From Rubrobacter_A sp965214435 (GTDB lineage: Bacteria > Actinomycetota > Rubrobacteria > Rubrobacterales > Rubrobacteraceae), in contig OZ243960.1 of assembly GCA_965214435.1 (NCBI GenBank), positions 3,241,264-3,305,263 on the forward strand: a stretch of DNA of 64,000 nt, given 5' to 3'. A program made the translations under genes and the position numbers. The notes under the pieces were generated by a model. That model was given only the letters and a program-made list of their open reading frames with translations. It searched no databases and was not told where the DNA came from. This document shows positions 32,114 through 39,718 of the stretch, piece after piece. Each line of letters starts with the position of its first letter. Position 1 is the stretch's first letter.

Positions 32114-33697
32114 GCCATTTTGAAAAGTATTCTGTCGATGTCGGTGGCGACCACGCTGTCGCGGTTGACGGGTTTCGCCCGGTGGGCGGTCCAGGCCACG
32201 GTGCTCGGCACGGGGATGGTGGCAAACGCCTACACGCTCTCGAACACTCTGCCGAACCAGATCTACGAGCTTTTCATGGGCGGGCTGCTCTCCTCGATCT
32301 TTATACCCCTACTCGTGGAGCGACTCTCTAAATACGGCAACGAGGACGCCCGCCGCCTGACAAACGCCCTGCTCACGATCATCGTCCCGCTACTCTCGGT
32401 CGTCGCGGTCCTCGGTATTATCTTCGCCGGTCCACTGGTCGCCCTCACGACCGCCTGGGGAAGCTCCTCGGAGCTTTCACCGCAGGAAGCCCAGGAGACC
32501 ACGGCGCTCGCGGTGCTCTTGTTCCGGGTATTCGCGCTCCAGATACTGTTCTACGGCATCGGGACGTTGATGATCGGCATCCTGAACTCCCACCGCTACT
32601 TCTTTCTGCCGACCTTTGCCCCGGTCCTGAACAACCTGGTCGTTATAGCTTCATTCGGGGGCTACTGGTGGCTGGTTGCCGAAAGCCCGGTCGCGGCGAT
32701 CTACACGCTCGCTGGCGGTACCACGCTCGGGGTGGCGGTAATGTCGTTTATTCTCTTGCCAAGCGTCCTCCGTCTCGGCTACCGGCCCCGCCTCCAACTC
32801 GGACACCCGGCGCTCGGGGCCGCAGCCCGGCTGGCCGCTCCGATGCTGGTCTTTGTGGCTTCGGCGGTCGGGGTACAACTCTTCGCCTACTACCTCGGCA
32901 CCGGCTTTAACGGGGTGCCGCAGCTACTCTACGCGTTCGTGGTCTTCCAGCTACCCTACGGTATATTCGCCGTCGCCATAGCGACCGCCTTGATGCCGGA
33001 GCTTTCGGAGAGCTACGCCAACGAAGACACCGACGGTTACCGGGACACGCTTTCCTTCGGTCTGCGGACAATGGCGTTTATCGCGGTACCGGCAACGGTC
33101 GGGCTCGTGGCGTTCGCCACCCCGATAGTCGGACTGCTCTACGAGCGCGGCGAGTTCGACCCGCAGGCCACGGAGACGGTAGCCACGCTGCTCTCCGCCT
33201 ACGGCATAGGGCTGCTCGGGTATGCGGGGTACCTGATCCTGGTCCGCGCGTTCTACTCCCGCCAGAACACCAAAACGCCCGCGGCTCTGAACGTCGGACT
33301 GCTCATCTTGTACGGCGGCCTCGCCTACGGCCTCTCGCGCACGGACCTCGGCCTTGCCGGTATAGCCCTGGCTTTCTCCGTAGCCTACACCGGGCTTTTC
33401 CTCGTTCTACTGGCGGCGATGCGGCGGGACCTCCGGCGGATCGACGGCCGTCGCCTTCTAATATCGTTTTCAAAGATCCTTGTAGCCGGAGCCGCGATGT
33501 ACGGGGTAGCCTGGCTGGGAACCGCGGTCTCCGGGGACGGCACCGGTCCACTGGAGCGGGTCGTGATCCTTGCCGGCATCGGAGGCGTCTCGCTGGCAGC
33601 CTACACCGGAGCGGCGTACCTACTGCGGGTCGAAGAGCTAACCTCCGCCGTCTCGCTACTCCGCCGCCGATCGGTAAAGGCCGCCAAAAAGCAGTAA
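32108..33697 (+). CDS. murJ: MurJ-type lipid II flippase
   Basis: A 529-aa MOP-superfamily protein with about 14 hydrophobic helices. MurJ moves lipid II across the cytoplasmic membrane for peptidoglycan synthesis. The N-terminus has TTLSRLTGFARWAVQATVLG and ANAYTLSNTLPNQIYELFMGG, matching the conserved SR..G..R and first-helix Arg/Asn region; later LFERGEF-like LLYERGEFDPQAT and RAFYSRQNTKTPAALNVGL are characteristic. GTG 32108 gives the usual short leader, though it lies in a hairpin; ATG 32138 is an alternative. Mycobacterial MurJ carries a cytoplasmic kinase-like tail; none is present here. Confidence 0.92.
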   Translation: MAAILKSILSMSVATTLSRLTGFARWAVQATVLGTGMVANAYTLSNTLPNQIYELFMGGLLSSIFIPLLVERLSKYGNEDARRLTNALLTIIVPLLSVVAVLGIIFAGPLVALTTAWGSSSELSPQEAQETTALAVLLFRVFALQILFYGIGTLMIGILNSHRYFFLPTFAPVLNNLVVIASFGGYWWLVAESPVAAIYTLAGGTTLGVAVMSFILLPSVLRLGYRPRLQLGHPALGAAARLAAPMLVFVASAVGVQLFAYYLGTGFNGVPQLLYAFVVFQLPYGIFAVAIATALMPELSESYANEDTDGYRDTLSFGLRTMAFIAVPATVGLVAFATPIVGLLYERGEFDPQATETVATLLSAYGIGLLGYAGYLILVRAFYSRQNTKTPAALNVGLLILYGGLAYGLSRTDLGLAGIALAFSVAYTGLFLVLLAAMRRDLRRIDGRRLLISFSKILVAGAAMYGVAWLGTAVSGDGTGPLERVVILAGIGGVSLAAYTGAAYLLRVEELTSAVSLLRRRSVKAAKKQ

Positions 33698-33847
33698 ATA
33701 CCGACAATAACTGTCCGGCAAACTGTAAGTTTAGTACCGGTGATCCAGCCCCTTTATTACCTTCCCCACTCATATACCCCTCACGGAGCACCGGTGACAC
33801 GCTTATGTCCACAGTGCAAGTAAGTTAAACATCAAAGACCGCCGATA

Positions 33848-34102
33848 TTACTCTTCTTCAGGTTCCTCTTCTATAGCCGCCGCGGAGGTCGCCCGGAAGA
33901 TCATAACCTTCCCCCGCTCCGGGTAATCGACTATCTCGACGTCCCCGGTAATGGCTACCGGGTCGCCCACGAAGTCTTCCACCCCTTCTATAGCCGACGT
34001 GTCGACCTCGACCTCCAAGACATAGCCGGTATGCTCCGTCCCGGCTCCGGACTCGGCTCCGGCTTCATCGGCCCTCCGCAACAAACCTTCCAGATACGGC
34101 AC
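33848..34102 (-). CDS. Small acidic protein of unknown function
   Basis: An 84-aa product beginning MPYLEGLLRRADEAGAESGA and ending in an acidic Glu-rich tail. It contains DPVAITGDVEIVDYPERGKV, a beta-rich stretch. GTG 34102 is chosen because AAAGG lies eight bases upstream; the frame also opens at GTG 34111. It is the last core gene before the tRNA-Arg attachment remnant. Not recognised. Confidence 0.55.
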   Translation of the reverse strand: MPYLEGLLRRADEAGAESGAGTEHTGYVLEVEVDTSAIEGVEDFVGDPVAITGDVEIVDYPERGKVMIFRATSAAAIEEEPEEE

Positions 34103-34180
34103 TCTTTTCACCTTTCCAGCGGATACACGACACCGCGGTTCATGGTAGCGGAAAGCCGGTGGTATTTATCCAGTGTGGAG

Positions 34181-34227
34181 AGAAGCGGGCCTGGAAGGAT
34201 TTGAACCTCCGACACCTGGTACCGGAA
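34181..34227. repeat. Left attachment site of the genomic island: 3' part of tRNA-Arg
   Basis: Forty-seven bases identical to 54103-54149: the tRNA-Arg(CCG) acceptor 3' strand, T-arm, variable region and anticodon stem 3' side (minus strand) with a few flanking bases. The tRNA 5' half is absent here. It marks the chromosome-island junction. Confidence 0.9.
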
Positions 34228-34701
34228 CTCGTCCTTGGCCTCAAAAAAGCTTAGATATGCGATTCTGAGCCCCTTTTCGAGTCTGATCTATGGGCTACTT
34301 TCACTTGGTTGGTGTAGATAAACTGTACTATACACTGTCACTAATCACGGCTTCGTCAGGCCTCCTGAACACCCTTCTATTCCTACAATTCTCCTCCACA
34401 ATAAGCAATGAATTGCCAAGATAAACAGGCAGTGTCGCTATGGTATCCGAGGTGATCGAAGTTCAAGCCAGCAGGGTGTACTTTGCAGTAGTGTGCGACC
34501 CTCACCACAGTTGCTCTGAGCAGACGCACAATGGCCTGAGAGCCCTCTATACGCTTCTCTGAGAGTCTCCGTGGCCGGAATAGACCCAGGCTACCCCACA
34601 CCTCTCTTGGGACCTTACAACGGCTACAGTATTCTATTGGTATCGAAAAGATCTTGTTTAAGCTACCCTGATTGATCGACCACTCAGGAAAGGCACGATC
34701 T
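34228..34701. other. Non-coding left end of the island
   Basis: About 470 AT-rich bases. Near 34318-34335 CTGTACTATACACTGTCACT contains two CTGT units 12 bases apart; a similar pair (CTGTCAACTAAACTGTCAAA) lies near 53928, inside the right end, so these may be integrase arm sites. A 72-codon minus-strand frame (34383-34601) is present but has no convincing start signal. Nothing else is recognised. Confidence 0.4.
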
Positions 34702-35346
34702 ATGGGCTACGTTCTAAATATACTCAGCCAAATGCTCCAGATTGCAGGGGCTCTAGCCATCCTTGCTGCGACTTATACCTACGTCGTTCACCGCAAGCAA
34801 CTCAACTTTGATGTGATTAGAGGGTGCAGTGAGAAATTCCAGAAGGTAATGGTCGATATGAGGTCCTCGGACCCGCATACCGCAGAACAGGCCGAGCGGC
34901 AGTACGTGGACCTCTGCAACGAACAACTATTTTATTTCGGTGCGAGGTATCTTCCGGATGCCGTGGTTGACGAGTGGCTGGAAGGGATGATCGACTACCT
35001 ACCGCAGTTAAAAGCCGTAGGATCTTCAGTAGGTGAAGCTCCTTCTCCCCACACAGAGAACTTCCGCAACAAGGAAGCTGTGAGTCCGAAGCTTTTGGCC
35101 GGGTATCCGAGGATCTCCGAAGCGTTCCTCGTTAGCAACGGGAACTCTGAAGCCAGACCGTATGATCTAGACAACCCAGAAGAAAGACTGCAACTCATCC
35201 AACACGTAAAGGGGCGGGTAAACCGGGAGGATGACCTCCTCGACTACTTGGCGGACATCCTGAAGCGAGCGGAGCACAGGGTACTCACCCTCGCTAAGGA
35301 GAGAAAGAATCGTGGCGCGTATAGCCGCTCAGAAGATCCCCGCTGA
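34702..35346 (+). CDS. Membrane-anchored protein of unknown function (island)
   Basis: ATG 34702 is preceded by AGGAAAGG at eight bases. The 214-aa product has one N-terminal membrane helix (MLQIAGALAILAATYTYVVH) followed by a soluble, mainly helical domain with charged segments (HKQ..., KFQKVMVDMRSSDPHTAEQA, LCNEQLFYFGARYLPDAVVD). No family is recognised. As the first gene of the island, close to TIR-like and R-M genes, it could be another defence or counter-defence gene, but nothing in the sequence shows that. Confidence 0.65.
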   Translation: MGYVLNILSQMLQIAGALAILAATYTYVVHRKQLNFDVIRGCSEKFQKVMVDMRSSDPHTAEQAERQYVDLCNEQLFYFGARYLPDAVVDEWLEGMIDYLPQLKAVGSSVGEAPSPHTENFRNKEAVSPKLLAGYPRISEAFLVSNGNSEARPYDLDNPEERLQLIQHVKGRVNREDDLLDYLADILKRAEHRVLTLAKERKNRGAYSRSEDPR

Positions 35347-35736
35347 CACACTTCGCTGCAGACAGAGTCGAAGCAGAAGGTACATTTATCGGGCGCTCTA
35401 TGGAAGCTTTTGGGAAGCCCTTATTTACTCTGGTGCGCTGGTTTTGAACGTCTACCCCTCCCCGATCAAAAATCCGGCTAGGGTGAGAAGGGGGTCCCAT
35501 TAGTCAAGGGAAGTTATGGCGATCTTTTAACGCGGAGGTTTTCGAGAGACTTGTATTATATCAAGGTCGATTTACGCTACTGCTCACTATTCCTCGTCCC
35601 TTACTCGACAGCCGGGCTATTCTGAGCCACCGGTTTTCGTAATCATGGACCATAAGCTCTTGAGGTCTTCTGAACTAACTCTCCGAAAGAAATGGTCAAA
35701 GAAGGTCCCGCGCACTCAAGAACGCACTGGTTGTGC
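35347..35736. other. Non-coding gap, AT-rich
   Basis: 390 bases between the one-TM gene and the convergent TIR-like gene. Short frames on both strands near 35300-35500 overlap each other and the upstream gene and have no start signals. No terminator or repeat stands out. Confidence 0.4.
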
Positions 35737-36213
35737 TTAGCGGCTCGCAGCTTTGGCTGCCTGTTCTACCCAACTGCTGAAGTTATCAAAGCCTCCATCT
35801 CTCACCCAATCGTAGGTACGGTATGATCTGGACAAAGGTACAAATTCGAAGGGACTCGGACCTTTTACGCCAAGCTTCTGATCCAGGTTTCTTAGACCAT
35901 GGACGTATACTCCCAAGATTCCCTTTCCTTCCTCCTCACTCCTCTGAATTTCGTACTTCACGTATTTGCGCTGATACGTATATTGCCCTATCAGTACTAC
36001 CGTAACGCTACTGTACTTCAAACCCTCATCAATCCAGGACTTGATGGCCTTCTCACCCTGGCGCTTGACCGTCTCCCACCTGTCACGAGGCAGAAACAGC
36101 CTAACGTTGTTTTCACTACCCGCAACCCGCCTGAATTGACCGCTCTTCCTCACGTTCCACATGCGCGACCAGTCTTCTTGGTAATGAAAGCTAAAGAACA
36201 CCGTTCTAGCCAC
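35737..36213 (-). CDS. TIR-like (DUF1863 / MTH538-type, ThsB-like) protein
   Basis: From GTG 36213 (AGGAG seven bases upstream) the 158-aa product starts ARTVFFSFHYQEDWSRMWNV. The core TVVLIGQYTYQRKYVKYEIQ followed by GKGILGVYVHGLRNLDQKLG matches the DUF1863/MTH538 TIR-like fold. Thoeris ThsB proteins belong to this fold class; TIR proteins of that system make an ADP-ribose-derived signal on phage infection. The gene follows a small membrane protein by 34 bases on the same strand. No ThsA (SIR2 or NADase) partner is present, so a classical Thoeris system is not demonstrated. The longer frame to 36267 overlaps nothing essential but has no start signal. Confidence 0.8.
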   Translation of the reverse strand: MARTVFFSFHYQEDWSRMWNVRKSGQFRRVAGSENNVRLFLPRDRWETVKRQGEKAIKSWIDEGLKYSSVTVVLIGQYTYQRKYVKYEIQRSEEEGKGILGVYVHGLRNLDQKLGVKGPSPFEFVPLSRSYRTYDWVRDGGFDNFSSWVEQAAKAASR

Positions 36214-36247
36214 AGCTTGTCTCCTATATATCTCCTGAGTACGACGA

Positions 36248-36670
36248 TCACAGTTGCAATAATGCAATTAATGCTACTACTATGATTATTACTATGTGAA
36301 ACGGAAGAACGCTTCTAGACCATACCGAGTGCCACCATCCTTTCCAACCACTCTGATAGCTGTAAGGGTCCATGGACAAGACTGCAATTTCTCCGGCCAT
36401 CGCGTCTTTGTGAAGGTCACGAAAATGTTTCTCCTGAGTTAGATAAAATGCATCTAAGCTCCAGAAGACCAGTGAGGGGAGGATAGCGATCAGTACCGAG
36501 TAAACGCCAGGGTTATTAGCAGACAAAGCGAGTATCGCGGCCACCAACGTTACCGACCAACCTTTCAGCAAGAAAGAATTTTGAGCTAGTCTTGCTATGA
36601 CCCCCTGCACAAACTCTAAGTGCTTGAGTTCGGCTTCCCCGAAATCTTCGGATTTTCTACTACTGGTCAT
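36248..36670 (-). CDS. Small multi-TM membrane protein paired with the TIR-like protein
   Basis: A 140-aa product: soluble helical N-terminus (GEAELKHLEFVQGVIARLAQ), then NSFLLKGWSVTLVAAILALS and a second helix (GVYSVLIAILPSLVFWSLDA), a charged loop (LTQEKHFRDLHKDAMAGEIA) and a C-terminal helix (VLPFHIVIIIVVALIALLQL). Three membrane segments. The 'EFVQGVI.RLA.NSF..KGW' pattern seems recurrent in uncharacterised bacterial membrane proteins. Layout resembles small membrane effectors of nucleotide-signalling defences (for instance SLATT-type), a structural analogy only. Transcribed with, and upstream of, the TIR-like gene. Confidence 0.7.
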   Translation of the reverse strand: MTSSRKSEDFGEAELKHLEFVQGVIARLAQNSFLLKGWSVTLVAAILALSANNPGVYSVLIAILPSLVFWSLDAFYLTQEKHFRDLHKDAMAGEIAVLSMDPYSYQSGWKGWWHSVWSRSVLPFHIVIIIVVALIALLQL

Positions 36671-36793
36671 TTTGAGATTTTACTTACTATTTGGCAAATT
36701 TCACTCCCTCCAAAGTCTCAAATCAGGTAATCTAAAATCTAGTTTGAGCCTGACGGTGAGGTTGCTAGTCAATTAGGAAGCAGGAGGGGTACC

Positions 36794-38380
36794 TTGGTAG
36801 CCAGAAGAGATTCGCTGAACGTCTCTACTCTAGAAGGCTGGCTCTGGGACGCGGCCTGCCGAATCAGGGGACCGGTGGATGCGCCGAAGTTCAAGGATTA
36901 CATACTCCCCCTCGTGTTCCTCAAGAGGTTATCCGATGTCTTTGAGGATGAGGTCGAGAGCCTGGCCCAGGAGTTCGGGGACAGAGAGCTTGCCACAGAC
37001 CTTGTAGAGCAGGACAGGACGATGGTCAGGTTCTATATCCCGGAGGTTGCCCGGTGGTCAGCTATAAGGCAGAGGACCACGGGGCTGGGAGAGTACCTCA
37101 CGGATGCGGTAAGGGCGGTAGCCAGGGAAAACCCCAGGCTACAGGGTGTCGTTGACATCCAGGACTTCAACGCGAGTGCTGCAGGACAGCCTATAGTTGA
37201 CGATGCTCGGTTGGCTAAAGTGGTACAGATCCTCAGTCAATACAGGTTGGGTCTTTATGATGTGGAGCCCGACATCCTGGGTAGGGCTTACGAGTACCTT
37301 TTGAGGAAGTTCGCGGAGGGACAGGGCCAGAGCGCCGGGGAGTTCTACACTCCAAGGGAGGTAGCGGTTCTAATGTCCCGCATCCTCGATCCGGAGCCTG
37401 GAATGAAGGTCTACGATCCTTGCGCCGGGTCTGCCGGTCTCCTTATAAAGTGTCATCTGCATCTTCTGGAAACTCACGGAGAGCAAAAGAACGGGCACAG
37501 GAAGTTACCTTCTCAGGTCGCTCCACTGAAGCTCTACGGGCAGGAGATCAACCCCTCCACTTTTGCGATGGCAAAGATGAACGCCTTTGTCCACGACATG
37601 GGCGCGGAGGTGGCACTCGGGGACACCATGAACCGCCCGGCCTTCTCCGAGGACGGGAGGCTGAGCAGGTTCGACATTCTGACAGCCAACCCGATGTGGA
37701 ACCAGAAGTTCTCCACGGAAGTCTACGAGCATGATCCTTACGAGAGGTTTGATTACGGTGTCCCTCCCGGGCAGAGTGCTGATTGGGGTTGGATACAGCA
37801 CATGGCGAACTCCCTCGAAGAAGGGGGCCGGATGGCCGTGGTGCTCGACACGGGGGCTGTTAGTAGAGGTAGCGGCAACACGGGGTCGAACAAAGAGCGA
37901 GACATCAGGAAAGCCTTTGTTGAGGGAAATCTGGTGAACAGAGGGGATTTGATAGAGGCAGTGGTTCTCCTGCCCGAGAACCTCTTCTACAACACCACCG
38001 CGCCTGGGATCATCCTGGTCATCAACAAGGCCAAGGCTCATCCGGAGGAGATCCTGCTCATAAACGGCTCGAAGCTCTTCTCCAAGGGTAGACCTAAGAA
38101 CTACATGACCGATGAGCACGTTGGGCAGATAGCTTCTATCTATAGAGATTGGAGAGAAGAAGAGGGCATCTCTTCCATCGTCTCCAGGGAGAAGGTTGTC
38201 AAGAACGACTACAACCTCTCCCCTAGTAGATACGTGGCTGGCACAGAGGAGGAAGAGGTTTTGCCGTTGGAGGAAGCCGTAGTGCTACTCCAAGAGGCCG
38301 AAGAGGAGAAAGAAGAGGCTGACAGGGAACTTGATGAGGTCCTGAGCAGGTTGGGCCTGGAGGTGCGTCAAGTTGGGTGA
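36794..38380 (+). CDS. hsdM: Type I restriction-modification, methyltransferase subunit
   Basis: HsdM methylates adenine in the bipartite target with HsdS. The N-terminal helical domain (LEGWLWDAACRIRGPVDAPK) is followed by the N6-adenine MTase core: SAGEFYTPREVAVLMSRIL, the SAM motif VYDPCAGSAGLLIK and the catalytic motif IV TANPMWNQK, in which the usual NPP(F/Y) is NPMW, a variant that may mark a subfamily. At 528 aa it is typical. TTG start after AGGAGGGG. It overlaps hsdS by 8 bases, heading hsdM-hsdS-hsdR. Confidence 0.95.
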   Translation: MVARRDSLNVSTLEGWLWDAACRIRGPVDAPKFKDYILPLVFLKRLSDVFEDEVESLAQEFGDRELATDLVEQDRTMVRFYIPEVARWSAIRQRTTGLGEYLTDAVRAVARENPRLQGVVDIQDFNASAAGQPIVDDARLAKVVQILSQYRLGLYDVEPDILGRAYEYLLRKFAEGQGQSAGEFYTPREVAVLMSRILDPEPGMKVYDPCAGSAGLLIKCHLHLLETHGEQKNGHRKLPSQVAPLKLYGQEINPSTFAMAKMNAFVHDMGAEVALGDTMNRPAFSEDGRLSRFDILTANPMWNQKFSTEVYEHDPYERFDYGVPPGQSADWGWIQHMANSLEEGGRMAVVLDTGAVSRGSGNTGSNKERDIRKAFVEGNLVNRGDLIEAVVLLPENLFYNTTAPGIILVINKAKAHPEEILLINGSKLFSKGRPKNYMTDEHVGQIASIYRDWREEEGISSIVSREKVVKNDYNLSPSRYVAGTEEEEVLPLEEAVVLLQEAEEEKEEADRELDEVLSRLGLEVRQVG

Positions 38381-39716
38381 ATTGAGTGGTCAGCCACAAG
38401 CAAGCGTAGAAACCAGTATAGCCCGAGAGCAGAAAGCAACAGAGAACGGCTCTACGCTGAAAAATTGGACGATGGCGCGTCTAGACAGTCTAGCTCAACT
38501 GAGGAGCGAAGGGATGAATCCTGAAGACGCACCACATCTTCCATACGTAGGTCTTGAACATATAGACCCTGGTAACACGAGATTGAGCAGATGGGGTCAG
38601 ACTTCTAGTGTGAGGAGTAGTAAGAGCCACTTTTACGCTAATGATGTTCTCTACGGAAAACTTCGACCATACCTAGATAAGGCTGTGCTGTCAGAGCGAG
38701 AAGGTATATGCTCAACCGATATACTAGTTCTTAGTCCTAAAGCTCAAGTAGATCCCGCATTCCTGTCATACTTACTACATCTCCGATATTTTGTTAACCA
38801 TGCGATAGCGACAACAACAGGAGTTAATCACCCTCGCACTTCTTGGGCATCTATACGGGAGTTCGAGACCCAGCTTCCTCCATTAAAGGAGCAGGAAGCC
38901 ATCGCCCACGTCCTCAGTACCGTCCAGAAGGCCATAGAGACCACAGAGCAGGTCACAGAAGCTACCAGAGAGCTAAAGCGGAGCCTGATGAACCATCTCT
39001 TTACCTATGGTCCGGTGCCCGTGGACGAGGCAGAGCAGGTGCCGCTGAAGGAGACCGAGATCGGGCCGGTGCCGGAGCAGTGGGAGACCGTAAACCTCGG
39101 AACACTCATTGCTGAAGGTCCTCAGAACGGTATCTACAAACCTCAGTCTCTGTATGGAGCAGGTACCCTAATTGTTCGCATTGACGATTTTAGCAACGAA
39201 GGTGGCACTATTGACTCTGCTTCTAATAGTGTTCGACTATCAGCAGAAGAACTTGATAAGTATGGCTTGAATCCCTATGACATCCTGGTAAACAGAGTCA
39301 ATAGTCTATCTCATCTAGGCAAGACCACGATGGTGGGAGAATTCTGTGCACCTGCTGTATTCGAGTCCAATATGATGCGGTTTACCGTTGACGAAGATCT
39401 AGTGTATCCAGAGTACGTAGCTCGATTTCTAAGCTCATCCATTGCCAGAGAGCAAATGAGAGGAAGGGCAAAACGGGCCGTAGCTCAGTCAAGTATTAAT
39501 CAAGGTGATGTTAGATCCATATTTACCCCTCTCCCACCACTCGCTGATCAGGAAGGGATTCTTCATATTGTGAGGAGTGTGGATAGCAAGACAGTTGCAG
39601 AGGAAAGCCGCAAACAAAGTTTGGAGGTTCTCTTTAAAACCCTCCTCCACAACCTCATGACCGGCAAGGTGAGGGCCAAAGACTTTGATCTCTCCGAAGT
39701 AGAGCAAGTGGTTTAA
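38373..39716 (+). CDS. hsdS: Type I restriction-modification, specificity subunit
   Basis: HsdS determines the DNA target with two recognition domains. At 447 aa it shows two repeats: TRD1 then the conserved spacer LPPLKEQEAIAHVLSTVQKA with a helix, and TRD2 then LPPLADQEGILHIVRSVDSK with the second helix. The GPVPEQWETVNLGTL-type start of the second half is typical. TTG start overlapping the end of hsdM. The first TRD is lower in GC than the flanking conserved parts, as expected for domains exchanged by recombination. Confidence 0.94.
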   Translation: MGELSGQPQASVETSIAREQKATENGSTLKNWTMARLDSLAQLRSEGMNPEDAPHLPYVGLEHIDPGNTRLSRWGQTSSVRSSKSHFYANDVLYGKLRPYLDKAVLSEREGICSTDILVLSPKAQVDPAFLSYLLHLRYFVNHAIATTTGVNHPRTSWASIREFETQLPPLKEQEAIAHVLSTVQKAIETTEQVTEATRELKRSLMNHLFTYGPVPVDEAEQVPLKETEIGPVPEQWETVNLGTLIAEGPQNGIYKPQSLYGAGTLIVRIDDFSNEGGTIDSASNSVRLSAEELDKYGLNPYDILVNRVNSLSHLGKTTMVGEFCAPAVFESNMMRFTVDEDLVYPEYVARFLSSSIAREQMRGRAKRAVAQSSINQGDVRSIFTPLPPLADQEGILHIVRSVDSKTVAEESRKQSLEVLFKTLLHNLMTGKVRAKDFDLSEVEQVV

Positions 39717-39718
39717 AG

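Noticed and set aside
34383..34601. 72-codon minus-strand frame at the island's left end
   Set aside because: No ribosome-binding sequence, no recognisable family, and stops appear in neighbouring sequence that would be expected to be coding.
35737..36670. Complete Thoeris system
   Set aside because: Only a TIR-like protein is present; no ThsA with SIR2 or another NADase domain is found in the neighbourhood.
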